A stretch of 64,000 nt of DNA. Origin: Gambelia wislizenii (taxonomy: Eukaryota > Chordata > Lepidosauria > Squamata > Crotaphytidae). Positions 32,185 to 44,347 of the stretch are shown here, piece by piece. The notes under the pieces were generated by a model. The model was not told the origin of the DNA. It was given only the letters and a program-made list of their open reading frames with translations, and searched no databases. The position numbers and the translations under genes are program-made. Position 1 is the stretch's first letter. Each line of letters starts with the position of its first letter. Location of the stretch: NCBI GenBank assembly GCA_030847615.1, contig JAUMIR010000003.1, positions 334,557,756 to 334,621,755 on the forward strand. Direction: 5' to 3'.

Positions 32185-33877
32185 ATCAAGCTAAATGCTC
32201 CAATTGAAACGGCTTTCTCTGTTTTACCTGTCTTCCTTATTTCTCATCACCATTTTAAATTTCTATAGGGTCAATATTTTTACCTTACATACTATTTTGC
32301 CCATAAAGACATCAGCATGAAGTGCTGTTTTGTAACTTGCCTCATGGAATTCACAGGGCAGGGAATAGGGGAAATGGAACAAAGGTCATAAACTTCTATC
32401 CTAGCTTTGTGTGCATGACAGCTTGCTTCTTCTCTGTCTGCGAACTGCCACCCTGAGCAGTTCAGGGCTAGCCAGGAGACAATGGTTCTACACTATTGCC
32501 AAGCTCTAATAGTTCAAAGATTTCATATGTCATGCCCCCAGATGTGAAAGTGGTTACTTCATCACATGGTAATCATAAAATGTAGCTGTTTGGTGTGGTT
32601 TTTTCTTTCTTTCTATGCAATGCCTTGTGGCAATATCTTCCATTTCCAGGATACCCTGCAGCCAGAAAGGTTTAAAATGTAACATCCCATCCCCATAATG
32701 TGTCTATCACCATGGAGAAAGCAAGATTAGCACTGAAACCATTATGTTTGATTTTTTCATGAATCTCATGGCTTCAGAACTCTAGAGCATCCTAAAACTC
32801 ATAAGTACCAACTTTCAGATAGGATCTATTGCAACTGATGCAAGGCATTTTGCTGCCTGAAGAAAAGGACAAGATGGTTTCCCTTCCCTGCATTCCACTG
32901 GCAGCAATTGACTACATTGGCAGCTGAAATTTAGATACTATAGGTAAAAATGCAGCTATATTCTTCACAGTATTGCAGGGGAATTTGCTAGTTTATAAAG
33001 TATTGGGCCAACCACATGGTTCATATGGCGCTTGTCACCTTCTTGCCACCTCCAACCACCACCACAGATATCCAGGGCTGTCTGTTTCACTTTGCTTAGC
33101 ATATTATTGGTTCTGAAGTTTCAGAGAAGCCTAATCTTGTAGCACAGGAGGAACATATCCTTAGGAAATCATAATTCAATCCAGTCAGTGCTTATTCACA
33201 TCCATATTCTTCCTGGTGGTCAGGGACCCTTAAGAAAAAGTCCTTGCCTGAGGACTCCCTATGCCTTCTGAAATGTTTTGGGTGTACACATAAGATAGGC
33301 CTGCTTGTGTGAATAGATCTGCATTCTCACAAAGAGTTATCCCAATCTGAACACATATGCACATCAGTGGGTTGAAAGAGTCAGACCTGTGAAATTGGGC
33401 TCAACTCATAATTTACTGGTCCAGCCAATCAACCCATATTTTTCCAGGAAACCACTGAAAATTCAGTAGGCTCCAGGTTCTACCAGTTTCTGTCTCTGCT
33501 TTATACTGCTCAGAGCAGGCTGCCAATAACCCATAAATCTGCTGCCACAGTTCAAAGGGAGTAGCTGGGTTTTAGTCAGTTTACCAGTATGCAACAGTCA
33601 GTCTAGGAACTAGACACAAAGAGTAAATGCAGTTCAGTCTTAAGAATCAAACATGGAGAGACAAGCCAAATCAACAGTCCAATGGGGAAATCCAAAGACA
33701 AGATCACGAATGCAAAGGCAAGGTTCAAGGTCACGGGCAGTCAGTCAAGAGTTCAGTCTGGTGTGGCTTACAGCCAAGCAGGTCAGTTGTTAGCCATGCT
33801 GTAACAGAGGAGGTGCTGCCTGATTTATGAGCCAGCAGCATCCCTCAGGTGTTGTCTAATTACTTCCTGCTTTCTAT
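32185..33877. other. unclassified sequence
   Basis: No gene or named repeat. 33590-33830 resembles noncoding leader sequence of reptile LTR elements from memory, without LTR boundaries. Confidence 0.35.
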
Positions 33878-34093
33878 TTATTCTCTCTCACCTCCTAGTC
33901 TTTCCTTTTCTTGTCCATGCTGCATGAAACTAGCTAAGTTTGTATTCTGTTCCTCTGGCGTTTGTGGCTGTGGAATATCCTGTTGCTCAGATGAGTGAGC
34001 CTGTTGGGCACTCTGTTCCTCAGCAGCTTGTGCCTGTTGAATGCTTTGTTCCTCAGCCTGCTGGTCACTCTGTCCATGTATCTCTAGCTCCAA
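33878..34093 (-). other. glutamine/glutamate-rich repeat frame, function unknown
   Basis: A 71-codon frame encodes degenerate repeats of about 11 residues around EEQS-QQA (for example AEEQSIQQAQ). The DNA itself repeats TTCCTCAGC-type units of about 33 bases. It may be a coding remnant of a retroelement or only a tandem repeat that happens to be open. No domain recognised. Confidence 0.3.
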
Positions 34094-34164
34094 TTCATCT
34101 TCACTGTCCTCTGAGAGGCAGGAGATGACAGTCCTTGACTTTGCCTCCTTCAGGTTTAGCCTTA

Positions 34165-34458
34165 GGACATTATCACACCAGCCTCCTTTTTTGCAGCAAT
34201 CACATTAGTGAAGCAAACAGGAACATACTGGTATTGAAGCCAAAACTATTGCACCTCCTCTTTACTTGCATGAGTGTGCTGTGATTGTGCTGGTTTGGCA
34301 ATTTCCATCCTATCACACCAGTTTCATAACCCCGCAACTCATCACATGTATGCTTTCTTTTTTTGTTTGTTTATTTTTGCCATGATTACATAATTATGGG
34401 GAAATGATAAAAAAAATATTTTCCTTTAAGTACATAAGCAAAGCAAACAAACCAAAAA

Positions 34459-34511
<53 letters not shown>

Positions 34512-34862
34512 CACAGAGAAAAAGCAAATTTTTGCCAGTTTGGAATAGCAAGGTGGAGGGGAGAGAGGAGGAAAGGAAGTCAAATGCCCTCCTCATGCCA
34601 TGTGATATGACAGTAGTGATATGGCAATCGTGCCATATCACTACTGCCACAGAAGCATCGTATTACACAAAGGGGCACACTGCCATAGCAGCAATATTGG
34701 GAGCTATTGATGGGTTTTCCTCATCAATGTTAAGATGTGCTACAGAAGCAGATGAACAGCAAGACAGCAATTGGATAGAGATGGCTTCATGCAATATGTA
34801 AGGGCGACATCTGCTACTATCTTGCTATAATTCCAGAATACAAGCCTCATGTGACAATGTCC
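34165..34862. mobile_element. DNA transposon remnant, family C
   Basis: Inverted ends GGACATTATCACA and TGTGACAATGTCC are 698 bp apart. Inner features are a poly(A) stretch, (GA)n at 34466-34508 and a palindrome around GTGATATGGCAATCGTGCCATATCAC. No target duplication or coding frame. Confidence 0.65.
34466..34508. repeat. (GA)n microsatellite
   Basis: About 21 AG units after an A run. Confidence 0.95.
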
Positions 34863-34869
34863 CCAGTCA

Positions 34870-35644
34870 CACCTCCTAGATCTCAGCCTAGGTTTGCCAT
34901 GTGAGCTTTTCTGGGGCAATCATTACCCAGCCGTAGCAGCACCACCAAGAGGTTCTGAGGTGAGGTTGCCACATGGTAGCAGGCGGGTTGCTGCTTGCAA
35001 CAAATGAAGAGGCTTATGGAGACAGATGACCATGTTATGAGTGATTCCAAGAGAAGCAACAGGAGCTCTGTAGGGCTGAATGAGTGTTAATCAGAGTAGC
35101 TGATTAATGATACTTTAGCAACTGAGGTAAGAATTTGATATTTGGCTTCTGATATGTGAGTTTCAGTAAATTATTTAGCAGTTTGCCTGTGAAATTCATG
35201 GGGTCATAAGTCCACAGGCAACTTGAAGACACACAACACATGTAGAAGTTGTTCGAGTGGAGAGCTATTTGGAAAGTAATATCACTTGTATGAATAATTT
35301 TCATTACTGAGTAATGTCGTGTTTGCATATGCAGGGATGGGTTGTATGTAGGGATTTGGAGAAATGAGGGTGAGGATCTATGTATATTAGTGTAGCCAAG
35401 GATTATTGATTTAAAATAGTAACAATGATTTTAAAAAAACAAATGCCACTGAAACAAAGGCTAAAACATGTTTCTGTACCTAAGGGCTGCTTCATATCTG
35501 CTTCTTTTTGTGATTGCTCCTGTGCTCCAGGATTTGTGTTCTTAGACATGTTCACAACCCCAGAACAGAGGCTTTTTTGACAAGTGACCTGTGAGGAAAA
35601 ATGGGAATACCTTAGAGCCATTAAAATAGGTGTGTGCGTGCACG

Positions 35645-35678
<34 letters not shown>

Positions 35679-36437
35679 TAAGCATGGGTGTGTAATTTCA
35701 GCTTTATTGGCATTGGTGAAACCCTTGAAGCTACTTCCCCATGAATATATCACATTTTAGGAATTCTTTCTTGTTGGATCAGGAGCCTACAAGGAATACT
35801 ATATGACCTGTTGTTGCACTAGGCTTCAGTAAAAGTATCGGAAGTGAAACTATTCTGATCAGATGACGTCGCTCCCCTTCGACAAATGGTCGCTCAGTAC
35901 CATTTGTGCTGAGTCCCAGAAACTTTTTTTCCCTAATTCACGGGCACCTGGCATCAATAAAAGTAATTCCAATGTAAAACCAACATGATTTACTGTGCAG
36001 TAGTAACTTTCTGCAATTGCAACAAGATGATGTGCGCACATGCAGCAGGAGTGGGTGTGCCTACTCTGCCCACAGTTCCTCCGATCTATTGTTCCTCCTG
36101 CTTCCCTGGCATTCAACTTCCAGTGGACTCACAGACTAATAACTTCATTCCCGAGTTATCCAATAACTTTTTAACCCCAAATTTGCAAAATTCCATGGCT
36201 GCTTAATTTACCAATACGTGCATTTATTAATACAGTACTTTCATTTAATGCATTTAATATAATATTTCCATACCATTAAAAAGAAATGTATTCCTCCTCT
36301 GCTGCTTTGAAACTCTTGCCCCTTTTCCATCCCTGTCTGCTATCAACTCTTGGTTCCCTGACCTGTCAAATCTGCCAAACTATACAAATTGGGAGGCTCT
36401 GGACATTTAAATAAACAGAAACCTCTTGAAAAAATGT
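34870..36437. other. unclassified sequence with a (CA)n run
   Basis: No gene recognised. (CA)n at 35641-35670 is preceded by TGTGTGCGTGCACGCACAC, a self-complementary start. 35868-35885 resembles the interior of family A MITEs (CAGATGACGTCG). Confidence 0.4.
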
Positions 36438-36439
36438 AA

Positions 36440-36620
36440 CAAATTAAAAAAAAGGAATGTCATTCTGTGGATCCTTCATTCAGCTCACATAGCATTCTGC
36501 TCCCACTCTCTATATAAGTCTTGTTGGCAAACTAGGCAGCATGTTGGTCTCATAATCAGGATGTTGTGAGTTCAAGGCTCACATGGGACAAACTTAGTTT
36601 AGCATTTTAGCATTTCTTCC
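36440..36620 (+). repeat. left arm of a long inverted pair with a tRNA-Met-like core
   Basis: This arm is the inverse of 37525-37720. Shared blocks include ATCCTTCATTCAGCTCACAT and TTGGCAAACT. It could be a SINE-like unit duplicated in inverted orientation. Confidence 0.7.
36518..36590 (+). pseudogene. tRNA-Met(CAT)-like sequence
   Basis: 73 bases resembling elongator tRNA-Met: anticodon loop CTCATAA, T arm GTGAG-TTCAAGG-CTCAC, and an acceptor stem that pairs with three G-U wobbles. The anticodon stem is mismatched, so a functional tRNA is unlikely; a tRNA-derived repeat head fits better. Confidence 0.6.
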
Positions 36621-36843
36621 CCCCTTCTCTTCTTCCTTGGCAGTACAATTAAAATCCCTTTTTGCTCCCAAAGGGGTGAATGCAGGTGGGTAAATTGCTC
36701 TGATCTTTATAAGACAAGGAAAAAAAACAGAAAAGCCATTAATGGTTGCTTGGATGCAATGTTTGATCAGTTAGAAAATGCCACCTTGAAACAGAAAATA
36801 GACTTCTAAAAAGTATTGGCTGGAATCCTGTAACAGCTACTTA

Positions 36844-37452
36844 GGGCCCATCTATACGATTAAAAAAAATCCATTTGGGGGGTAAAAAATACGAATAGGC
36901 AGTCATTCATATGCACACGATCCGCCTACACGATTTTTTACCCCCCCTAAATTCCGTATGAACCCCTTCCCCAGCTGGCTGGAATGAGCAAGCCAAGCGG
37001 CAGTTTTAAATCTCCCGCCACTTTTTTTTTTAATTTAAAAAGGTGCCTGCTTTGCGGACATTCGGTTTTCCCTATTTACAAAGTAAAATAAAAATAAATA
37101 TATATAAAATTCACGGACTTACCAGACTCTCGCTTAGCCAGGAATCCAGCATGGCAGCTGCTCCCAATTCCCCTCCTTGCTAGCCCCGCCCCCTCTACTC
37201 GGCCAGCCAATCAGATTACACTGCCTGTTTGTATGTGTGTGAATGGGGCATACAGACCACCAGCCATTTGAACGGCTGTACGGATTTTATGCTGAGATCC
37301 GCTACTCCTTCCGAACACTGAATCCATGTAGTTTACGGGGGATTCGCTAGCCCCCCTTCTGAATGACACGTATGAATCCGAATGGCCATGTGTAAGGAAG
37401 AGCGATCTTCTGAATGGTGTTCGTATTTTTTTTTTACCGTGTAGACAGGCCC
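36844..37452. mobile_element. MITE family D copy 6
   Basis: 609 bp with ends GGGCCCATCTATACGATT and CCGTGTAGACAGGCCC, flanked by exact TTA (36841-36843 and 37453-37455). A TTTTTTACCCCCC / GGGGGGTAAAAAA inverted pair lies just inside the left end. Non-coding. Confidence 0.88.
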
Positions 37453-37524
37453 TTAGTTTAGTATCTTAACAAACATAAGTCTTTTTGGGTGGGGGGGTGA
37501 GGAGGGGGGAGGAAATATTACATT

Positions 37525-37720
37525 TTTCCTTTAAAAATAATTAAAGAAAAGTTTCCCCCATGTGAACCTTGAACTCACAACCTCCTGATTATGAGACCAA
37601 CATGCTGCTTAGTTTGCCAACAGGGCTTATACAGGGTGAGGGAGCAGAACATCATGTGAGCTGAATGAAGGATTCGCAGAGTGACACAATAGATTTTTTT
37701 TTTTAAAGGGACGCATACAC
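37525..37720 (-). repeat. right arm of the inverted pair, tRNA-Met-like
   Basis: Minus strand carries the same tRNA-Met-like core at 37626-37554 (TTGGTCTCATAATCAGGAGG, GTGAGTTCAAGGTTCAC), followed by the shared arm ending near GAATCCTTCATTC. Confidence 0.7.
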
Positions 37721-37724
37721 AAAC

Positions 37725-38670
37725 AAAGTTGAGGAAATGACATTCTAAAGATGGAGGAGGAGAAGATCGTGGGGAGGCATGGTTTTCATATGCTGTGCGG
37801 TGTGCTTGCAGTGCTTTGAAAACCTGTCGTTACATTTCAGAAACAGAATGGAGGGCACTGTGCATTAGGTAAGGCTTGTATTCTGGAATACTTCCACTTC
37901 GTTATGTCGCAGTACAATCACTGGAAAATACCCTCATGTAATATTCTCCTACAAGATGATAATCTATGACTTAAGTTGGAATGGTTATACCCAGAAGGAC
38001 TCTCGTTTTCTGCAACCCATTTGTGTTCCTTCACTGCTGCTTTCACATAGAAAAGAAACTGCAAGGCAGCCACAAACGAGAATAAGTGAGTGTTTTGAGG
38101 GAAATGAATCAGTGAAGCATTCTGGAGTGAAGTTTGCTTCATCAATTATTATCCCTTAATTTTTGAGCATCTCATTGGCTCGAACATTGAATGATTATGC
38201 ATAAACTCAGCCAACCATTATGTTTCATCAGTAAGATTTTTACTGCTTGACTTCCAGTCGCCCCACTTCTGGCAGAATCCCTTTCGTCTTCTCCATAACA
38301 AACTAGCACACAAAATAAAAGGGCATTAATTCTTTCTGTGCTAACAGAAGGTTGTTTCTTCCAGAAGGAATGCAAAGCTTTAATCAAGGCTTAAAGGAGC
38401 AAGGGATGCAAGAGCATACCATGGGATCACATCTGTTAATCCAAATCCTGGCCGCCAAAGTGGACCAAACTACCACACTAATTTGCAACAGTGAAGTAGA
38501 CTTGTTCAGCCTGGATTAATTTCAATTAGAAACAAATAGTCCTTTCATACTGCAGTTGGCTGGGTTTGGGATATCTTCTAATACTGGTGTGTTAAATTAT
38601 AGCCATGGCAAGGCAGTGTGTCTAGAATGCTTGGTGGCTATTGAGAGCAATTCATATGCAGATGTTGGCA
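37725..38670. other. unclassified sequence
   Basis: No gene or repeat recognised. Confidence 0.4.
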
Positions 38671-38927
38671 ACTCATAGAATCATAGAGTTGAAAGAGACC
38701 ACAAGGGCCATTTAGTTCAACCCCCTGCCATGCAGGAATAACCAATCAAAGCATTCCTGATAGATGGCCATCCAGCCTCTGTTTTAAAAACCTCCAAAGA
38801 GGGAAGCTCCACCACACTCTGAGGCAGCACGTTCCACTGTTGAACAGCTCTTAGTGTCAGGAAGTTCTTCCTAATGTTTAGGTGGAATTACTTTTTCTAT
38901 AGTTTGAGTCCATTGCTCCGTGTCCTA

Positions 38928-39769
38928 GGAGAGGACATGGAGCAATGGACTCAAACTACAGGAAAAGAGATTCCACCTAAACATTAGGAGGAACTTCCTG
39001 ATGGTAAGAGATGTTCGGCAGTGGAATGCACTGCCTTGGAGTGTGGTGGAGTCTCCTTCTTTGGAGGTTTATAAAACAGAGGCTGGATGGCCATCTGTCA
39101 GGAATGCTTTGATTGGTTATTCCTGCATGGCAGGGGGTTGAACTAGATGGCCCTTGTGGTCTCTTCCAACTCTATGATTCTATGATTATCAGATGCATTA
39201 AAAGTGGCATTACATGAATGCCAGGAGATCACAAAAGGGCTCCCTTTTCAGATGATGTCATTCCCCCTCGTTATCTACCCAGTCTGCTGCCATTCTGCCT
39301 GTGTTGCTTTTTATTGATGGGATAAGCCATCAATAGATCTCCCATTCCGTTTCTGTCACAGATGTTCCTGCAAGTGAAAAGGTGCCCCGTTACACTAGAG
39401 AGATCCCAGCATCAATGGGAGGTCACTGCCAGAACACCTCCAGGCAAGATTGGGACATCCAGGTAAATGACACACTTTTTATGACCCTCCCTGGGTTACT
39501 TCTACCTATTAATGTGTGGTTTTGTGCTTGCTGTAATTTTTTGTGTTCTTTTTATTTTTATTTTTTAATTTCCTGCACTTGCGTTTTCTCAAGAGAATCT
39601 GTGGGTTTTGATCCAGGAAGTGAAGGGAGCTCCATTCACTCCTGGGCTGCTGGAATGATGGGAGAGGATGTAAGTGTGGTGGGGAGGGTGATTGTGGTGT
39701 GACAGGTACAGAACAGGGGCAGGAGTGGAGATTGTGTAACACTTTTTTCATTCCTGTCTAATAGTCTCC
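38928..39769 (+). mobile_element. MITE family A copy 4, nested in CR1 and itself split
   Basis: GGAGA at 38928-38932 is the start of its terminal repeat. The rest resumes at 39186 (TTATCAGATGC) and ends TAATAGTCTCC at 39769. Flanks CTA (38925-38927) and CTG (39770-39772) are the duplicated target. Total about 589 bp without the inserted CR1. Confidence 0.85.
38933..39185 (+). mobile_element. short CR1 3' end nested in a MITE
   Basis: 253 bp of CR1 3' sequence ending CTATGATTCTATGA. It lies head to head with the older minus-strand CR1 at 38674-38927, producing a large palindrome. Confidence 0.9.
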
Positions 39770-40330
39770 CTGGTCTCTAGACCAGCAGAAAACAAGCTTG
39801 CTCCATCCTCAACACAACATCCCTTCAAATATTTAAACATGGCTATCATGTCACCTCTTAACCGATTCTTCTCCAGGCTGAACATACCCAGCTCCCTAAG
39901 CCACTCCTCATAGTGAATGATTTCCAGACCTTTAACCATTTTGGTCGCCCTCCTCTGTACATGTTCCAGCTTGTCAATATCATCCTTGAATTGTGGTGCC
40001 CAGAACTGGACACAATATTCCAGGTGAGGTCTGACCAAAGCAGGATAGAGTGCCACTATACTCTTATTGATGCAACCTAGAACCACATTTGCTTTTTTAG
40101 CTGCCACATCACACTTCTGACTTGTGTTCAGGTTGTGGTCCACTAAGACTCCTAGTTCCCTTTTGCATGTACTTCCATCAAGCTAGGTGTCATCCATCCA
40201 TGCATTTCATTTTTACTGCCCTAGTGTAGTATCCTATTGTCCCTGTTGAAATTTATTTTGTTAGTTTTGGCCCAGCTTTCTAATCTGTTAAGGTCATTTT
40301 GAATTCTAATCCATCCTCTTAGATAGTACC

Positions 40331-41950
40331 TACCCCTCCTAAACTCACCACAGATGTTGGATAATGTCTCCATGTCAGTGGCATGAGGAGAAAATTCCCC
40401 AAATACTGGAAATGACTTGCAATGGGAACTGAAATTCAAGCAAAGGCTGTTTTAGCTTGGTCTCATGAAGAGAGGTGTGGGCACCTCAAGCAGGCAACCT
40501 GCCTCTCTGGGACTGGAGGAGATGTCCTGCTTTATGGGTCTAAATACCCATGATAGCCAAAATTAAGCAAGTAGCAGTTTTAAGAGTGTAGGAAGTCAGA
40601 ATAAGGCTTGGGTTGGTACCTGCAGCCCACAAGAGCACTGACATCTGATGTTCAGAGAAACATCCTACTGGGGCCCATACAATGCAAGCCCAAAATGAAA
40701 ATGTAATCTAGGAAATGTGCTAATGTCAAGAGTTAAGGAGGTCTGATAACAGGAAGAAAGTAATGCTGGCAGCAGGACTCAGTGCAGGTGAAGACAGGTA
40801 CTGACCTCATCAACTGGCCATCTAAAGGAGTACATTCTTGTGAAACCATTTTTAAAGACTGGCTGTTATATTATATATAGCTGATTTTAGGTCCTGAAGT
40901 GGATTGTGAATGATTTTTTTCATAAAGGATTAATGAAAATATATATGGACCATACTAAGGAATGTGTTGATGTTGTAGGATTGAAAAGAGTTAGCATGCA
41001 ATTGCATATTAGATCTGGTTCTGGGCTTTTAGCCAATTAACTGTCACCAATAACAATATAATATAAACAGGAGATAAGAAAGAACTCAGTAAAACCTAAA
41101 TAGAAAAAAACCAAAAACACCCAGAAACTGGTCAGGCACAATTCAGTCTTGCACTCAGCAGAGTCATGTGTGGTGACAGGTAGTCAGGACAGGAGAGACC
41201 AATAAAAAGTCATATCTGATTGGTGGTAGTGGAAGATCAACAGATACCATGGCAGGAAGCCTGATCTAAGTTCCACTAAAGCTGTTTGTTCTGAAATGTA
41301 AATAAACTAGTTCCAAGCTCTATAGATGGAGATAAAGTGCCACAAAGTGTCCTTCCACTTAAGTTACTGAACTGAAGAGTTGGAAGAAGTGACCATCTCC
41401 TCTCTGGAATCAGCTTTAGCTCCCTGCTTTGTTGGGGAGATGGATCTTCTCTGGGGGACTCAGGCTTGGTCTCCTTCCCCAGCTGTGCCCTTAAGTTTAG
41501 CCACTGATTCCTCTAGCTGGAGCCTGTCAGCTCACTTCTGAGAAAAACTGCTCCAGTAGAGCTTCATGGCTGGGATGCCTACAAAGCATCCCACCAACTA
41601 CCCTCCAAGTCAGAGAAGTGATTGAATGTTTGCTGAAGTTGGAGTGAAGGTACCTGAACTCCTGAACTCCCAGTAAACCATGAGGAGTGTTACAGTGAAC
41701 CAAGGACAATAAAAAGGAGTGGTAAGAAAGAGAGAGGAGAGGAGAGTGGGCAAACAGAGAACATGAAGGGCACTGAAGGGAGGAAAAGCTGACTAAATAG
41801 CCAAGTAATCCAGGCAGAGAGAGAGGTGAACAGACTGATCCTAAGTGAGGAGGAGAAGGAGGTGGCACCAAGGAAGTAGAGCTGGTAGCAGGAATGGGTG
41901 AAGCTGGGATAACTCTGGTAGCTTATTGAAACTTTCCAGGGGGAAACTAC
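40331..41950. other. unclassified sequence
   Basis: No gene recognised. The open minus frame 41871-41527 is proline/serine-rich without motifs. Confidence 0.4.
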
Positions 41951-41952
41951 CA

Positions 41953-43351
41953 GGAGATTATCAGATGGGGACAAATATAGCGCCCCCATCTCACTATCTC
42001 CTCTCCCGCCCCACTCCCGTCCCTGTAACGTTTATTTTTTTCCCCAAAACCTACCTTTTTGCACACTACAGAAACTGCATCCCCTCCCCTCCAGCAGCCC
42101 AGGAGTGAATGCAGCTCTCATGGAGCTGGATTCACTTCCTGGAAAGGAAATCCCAGCCGTTCTCACAAGAGGACGATTACGCGGGAAATTCAAAAATAAA
42201 AATAAAAGGCAAAAATTACATCAAGCACAAAAACACATTTAAAAAAACCCAAGTAACCTGTTTTTTTTTTTTTTTAAGTTTGTCACTTACCTCTATGTCC
42301 TGATCTCAACTGGAAGTGTTCGGCAGGGACCTCCCACTGACGCTGGCATCACGCCAGCATAATGGGGCACGTTTTCACATGCAAATTGTTCCGTTACAGA
42401 AATGAAACAGCGGGTCAATTCACAGCTTAGCCCATGAATAAGAAGAACTTCTGGCAGAACAGGAGCAGCATGGGAGCATAACAACACAAGGATGACGTCG
42501 TCTAGAGGACAGGATCAAAATTCAAAATGACCTGGATAGACTGGAGAGCTGGGCCAAAGCTATCAAAATGAAATTCAATACGGAGAAGTGTAAGGTACTG
42601 CACTTAGGGCAAAAAAATGAAATGCATACATATAGGATGGGGGAGACCTGGCTGAACGAGACTACATGCAAAAGGGATCTAGGAGTCCTAGTAGACCACA
42701 AGTTGAACATGAGTCAACAGTGTAATGCGGCAGCTAAAAAGGCCAATGCGATTTTGGGCTGTATCAATAGAAGTATAGTGTCTAGATCAAGGGAAGTAAT
42801 AGTGCCACTCTATTCTGCCTTTGTCAGACCTCACCTAGAATACTGTGTCCAGTTCTGGGCACCACAATTCAAAAAGGATATTGACAAATTGGAGCGTGTC
42901 CAGAGGAGGGTGACTAAAATGGTGAAAGTTCTAGAAACCATGCCTTATGAGGAAAGATGTAGGGGGCTGTCACGTTGAGGATGGAGCAAGCTTGTTTTCT
43001 GCTGCTCCAGAGACTAGAACACGGAACAATGGATGCAAGCTCCAGGAAAAGAGATTCCACCTCAACATTAGGAGGAACTTTCTGACAGTCAGAGCTGTTC
43101 GGCAGTGGAACGCACTCCCTTGGAGCGTGGTGGGCTCTCCTTCCTTGGAGGTCTTTAAACAGAGGCTGGATGGCCATCTCTCAGGGATGTTTTGATCGTG
43201 ATTTCCTGTGTGGCAGGGGGTTGGACTGGATGGCCCTCGTGGTCTCTTCCAACTCTACAATTCTATGATTCTATGATTCTATGAAAGGAAAGCCCTTTTG
43301 CGATCTCCTGTCATCCCTGTAATGGTGTATTTTGGTTGTCAGATAATCTCT
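41953..43351 (-). mobile_element. MITE family A copy 5, split by CR1
   Basis: Left end GGAGATTATCAGATGG, right end GTTGTCAGATAATCTC. The interior is reversed relative to copies 1 and 2 (CACTTACCTCTATGTCCTGATC). 42504-43283 is an inserted CR1; on either side the MITE continues (GATGACGTCGTCT, then AAGCCCTTTTGCGATCTCC). Confidence 0.85.
42504..43283 (+). mobile_element. CR1 LINE 3' end, 5'-truncated
   Basis: The frame 42568-42978 reads MKFNTEKCKVLHLGQKN and [20 protein letters not shown], ending by deletion near 42960. The following 3' part (GGATGGCCATCTCTCAGGGAT) ends with repeated ATTCTATG. Length and truncation are typical of CR1 insertions. Confidence 0.93.
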
Positions 43352-43354
43352 CTT

Positions 43355-43651
43355 GAGGCTTATCGCGTAAGGGAAGGGAAGCAGCAGTGCAGCCCAATAA
43401 TAGCACTTCCCGTCCTTCCTTATTGTATGACATCAGCATTCAACAGCTGTTCTTTGTTCTGGTCCTATGGGAGATGGTGGTAAATGTGTCTTTTTTTCTA
43501 ACTGGAAAGACTTGCATTTACCATTCCAGTCTCCCACAGGACTGGAATGGAAGAACACCTGTTGAACGCCAGCATTGTGCAATAAGGCAAAAAAGAGAGG
43601 CACTATTATCCAGCTTCACTGCCGTTTCCCTTCTCTCATGAGATAAGCCTC
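43355..43651. mobile_element. foldback MITE, family B copy 3
   Basis: 297 bp with ends GAGGCTTATCGCG and CATGAGATAAGCCTC. The arms AACAGCTGTTCT and AGAACACCTGTT, and GGTAAATGTG and GCATTTACC, meet near 43505. It directly follows the family A element. No duplication visible. Confidence 0.82.
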
Positions 43652-44342
43652 ATAGCCCTATCGTTTTCAGGTGAATCTGGGTGTTACTGCTGACAAACTT
43701 CACAACCTATTGAAAATGACCCAAGTACCTCCTAGGGGGTATACCTTCATATTTTTTACCTTCTCAGAACCCACAGGTTCTATAGGAAAGAGGAACTACA
43801 GAAAAGAAGGTTGCTGCAATTTGTGGCTGAAAGAATTTACCTATCTCTTGTGTAGACTGCTCTTGTGTTGAAAATATCTACTTGCCTGTTCTGGGATGTA
43901 AGAAAGGAGGAAAGGTGAACTAAAGCTACTTTTGCTTTTCTTAAAACAGAAAAGAAGAAAATCTTGCTTTATTATAATGGAAAGCATGGAGAGTGGGTAC
44001 ATTTGACTTGACAAATTCCCTTTTCTGTAGCATGAAAGGGGGGCTTGGGTAGAGGCACCCCAAGTTCTGATGCACTTCATTTGCAAACTTCTGTGTTCAA
44101 ATATGGATGCAAACACAAAGCAACAACAACCCCTCCACCTATATGGGGAAGCTTAAATAGTTCTTTTCCTGCATCTCAGATCCTGTAGGAAGGTGTTGGA
44201 GTTCGTTGCTAGAATATTTTGCATGTAGATGATCCTAGGTTCTAGGGGTGGGTGCTGTCTGTTCTGTCCACATTTTTCTAAACCCAAATTCAATCCATCC
44301 TGTTTCTGCATTAGCTTGCAAATGTTCCTTTCAAAGATGTAT
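43652..44342. other. unclassified sequence
   Basis: No gene or named repeat. Confidence 0.4.
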
Positions 44343-44347
44343 AGTCT

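Larger units (their letters stand above)
38674..40330 (-). mobile_element. CR1 LINE, split by a MITE and by a second CR1
   Basis: 3' end 38674-38927 (ATAGAATCATAGAG tail), interrupted, then continuing 39770-40330. The minus frame 40143-39748 reads [20 protein letters not shown] and [16 protein letters not shown], the CR1 ORF2 C-terminus. The sequence is continuous across the break (GTCCTA then GTCTCT), showing it was one element. Confidence 0.9.

Noticed and set aside
34386..34650. Proteins rich in SLSLSL or RERERE
   Set aside because: Translation of the (GA)n microsatellite.
36518..36590. Functional tRNA-Met gene
   Set aside because: Anticodon stem mispaired and a second inverted copy present; fits a tRNA-derived repeat.
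41527..41989. Ser/Pro/Leu-rich minus-strand frames
   Set aside because: Low-complexity composition, no domain, overlapping alternative frames.
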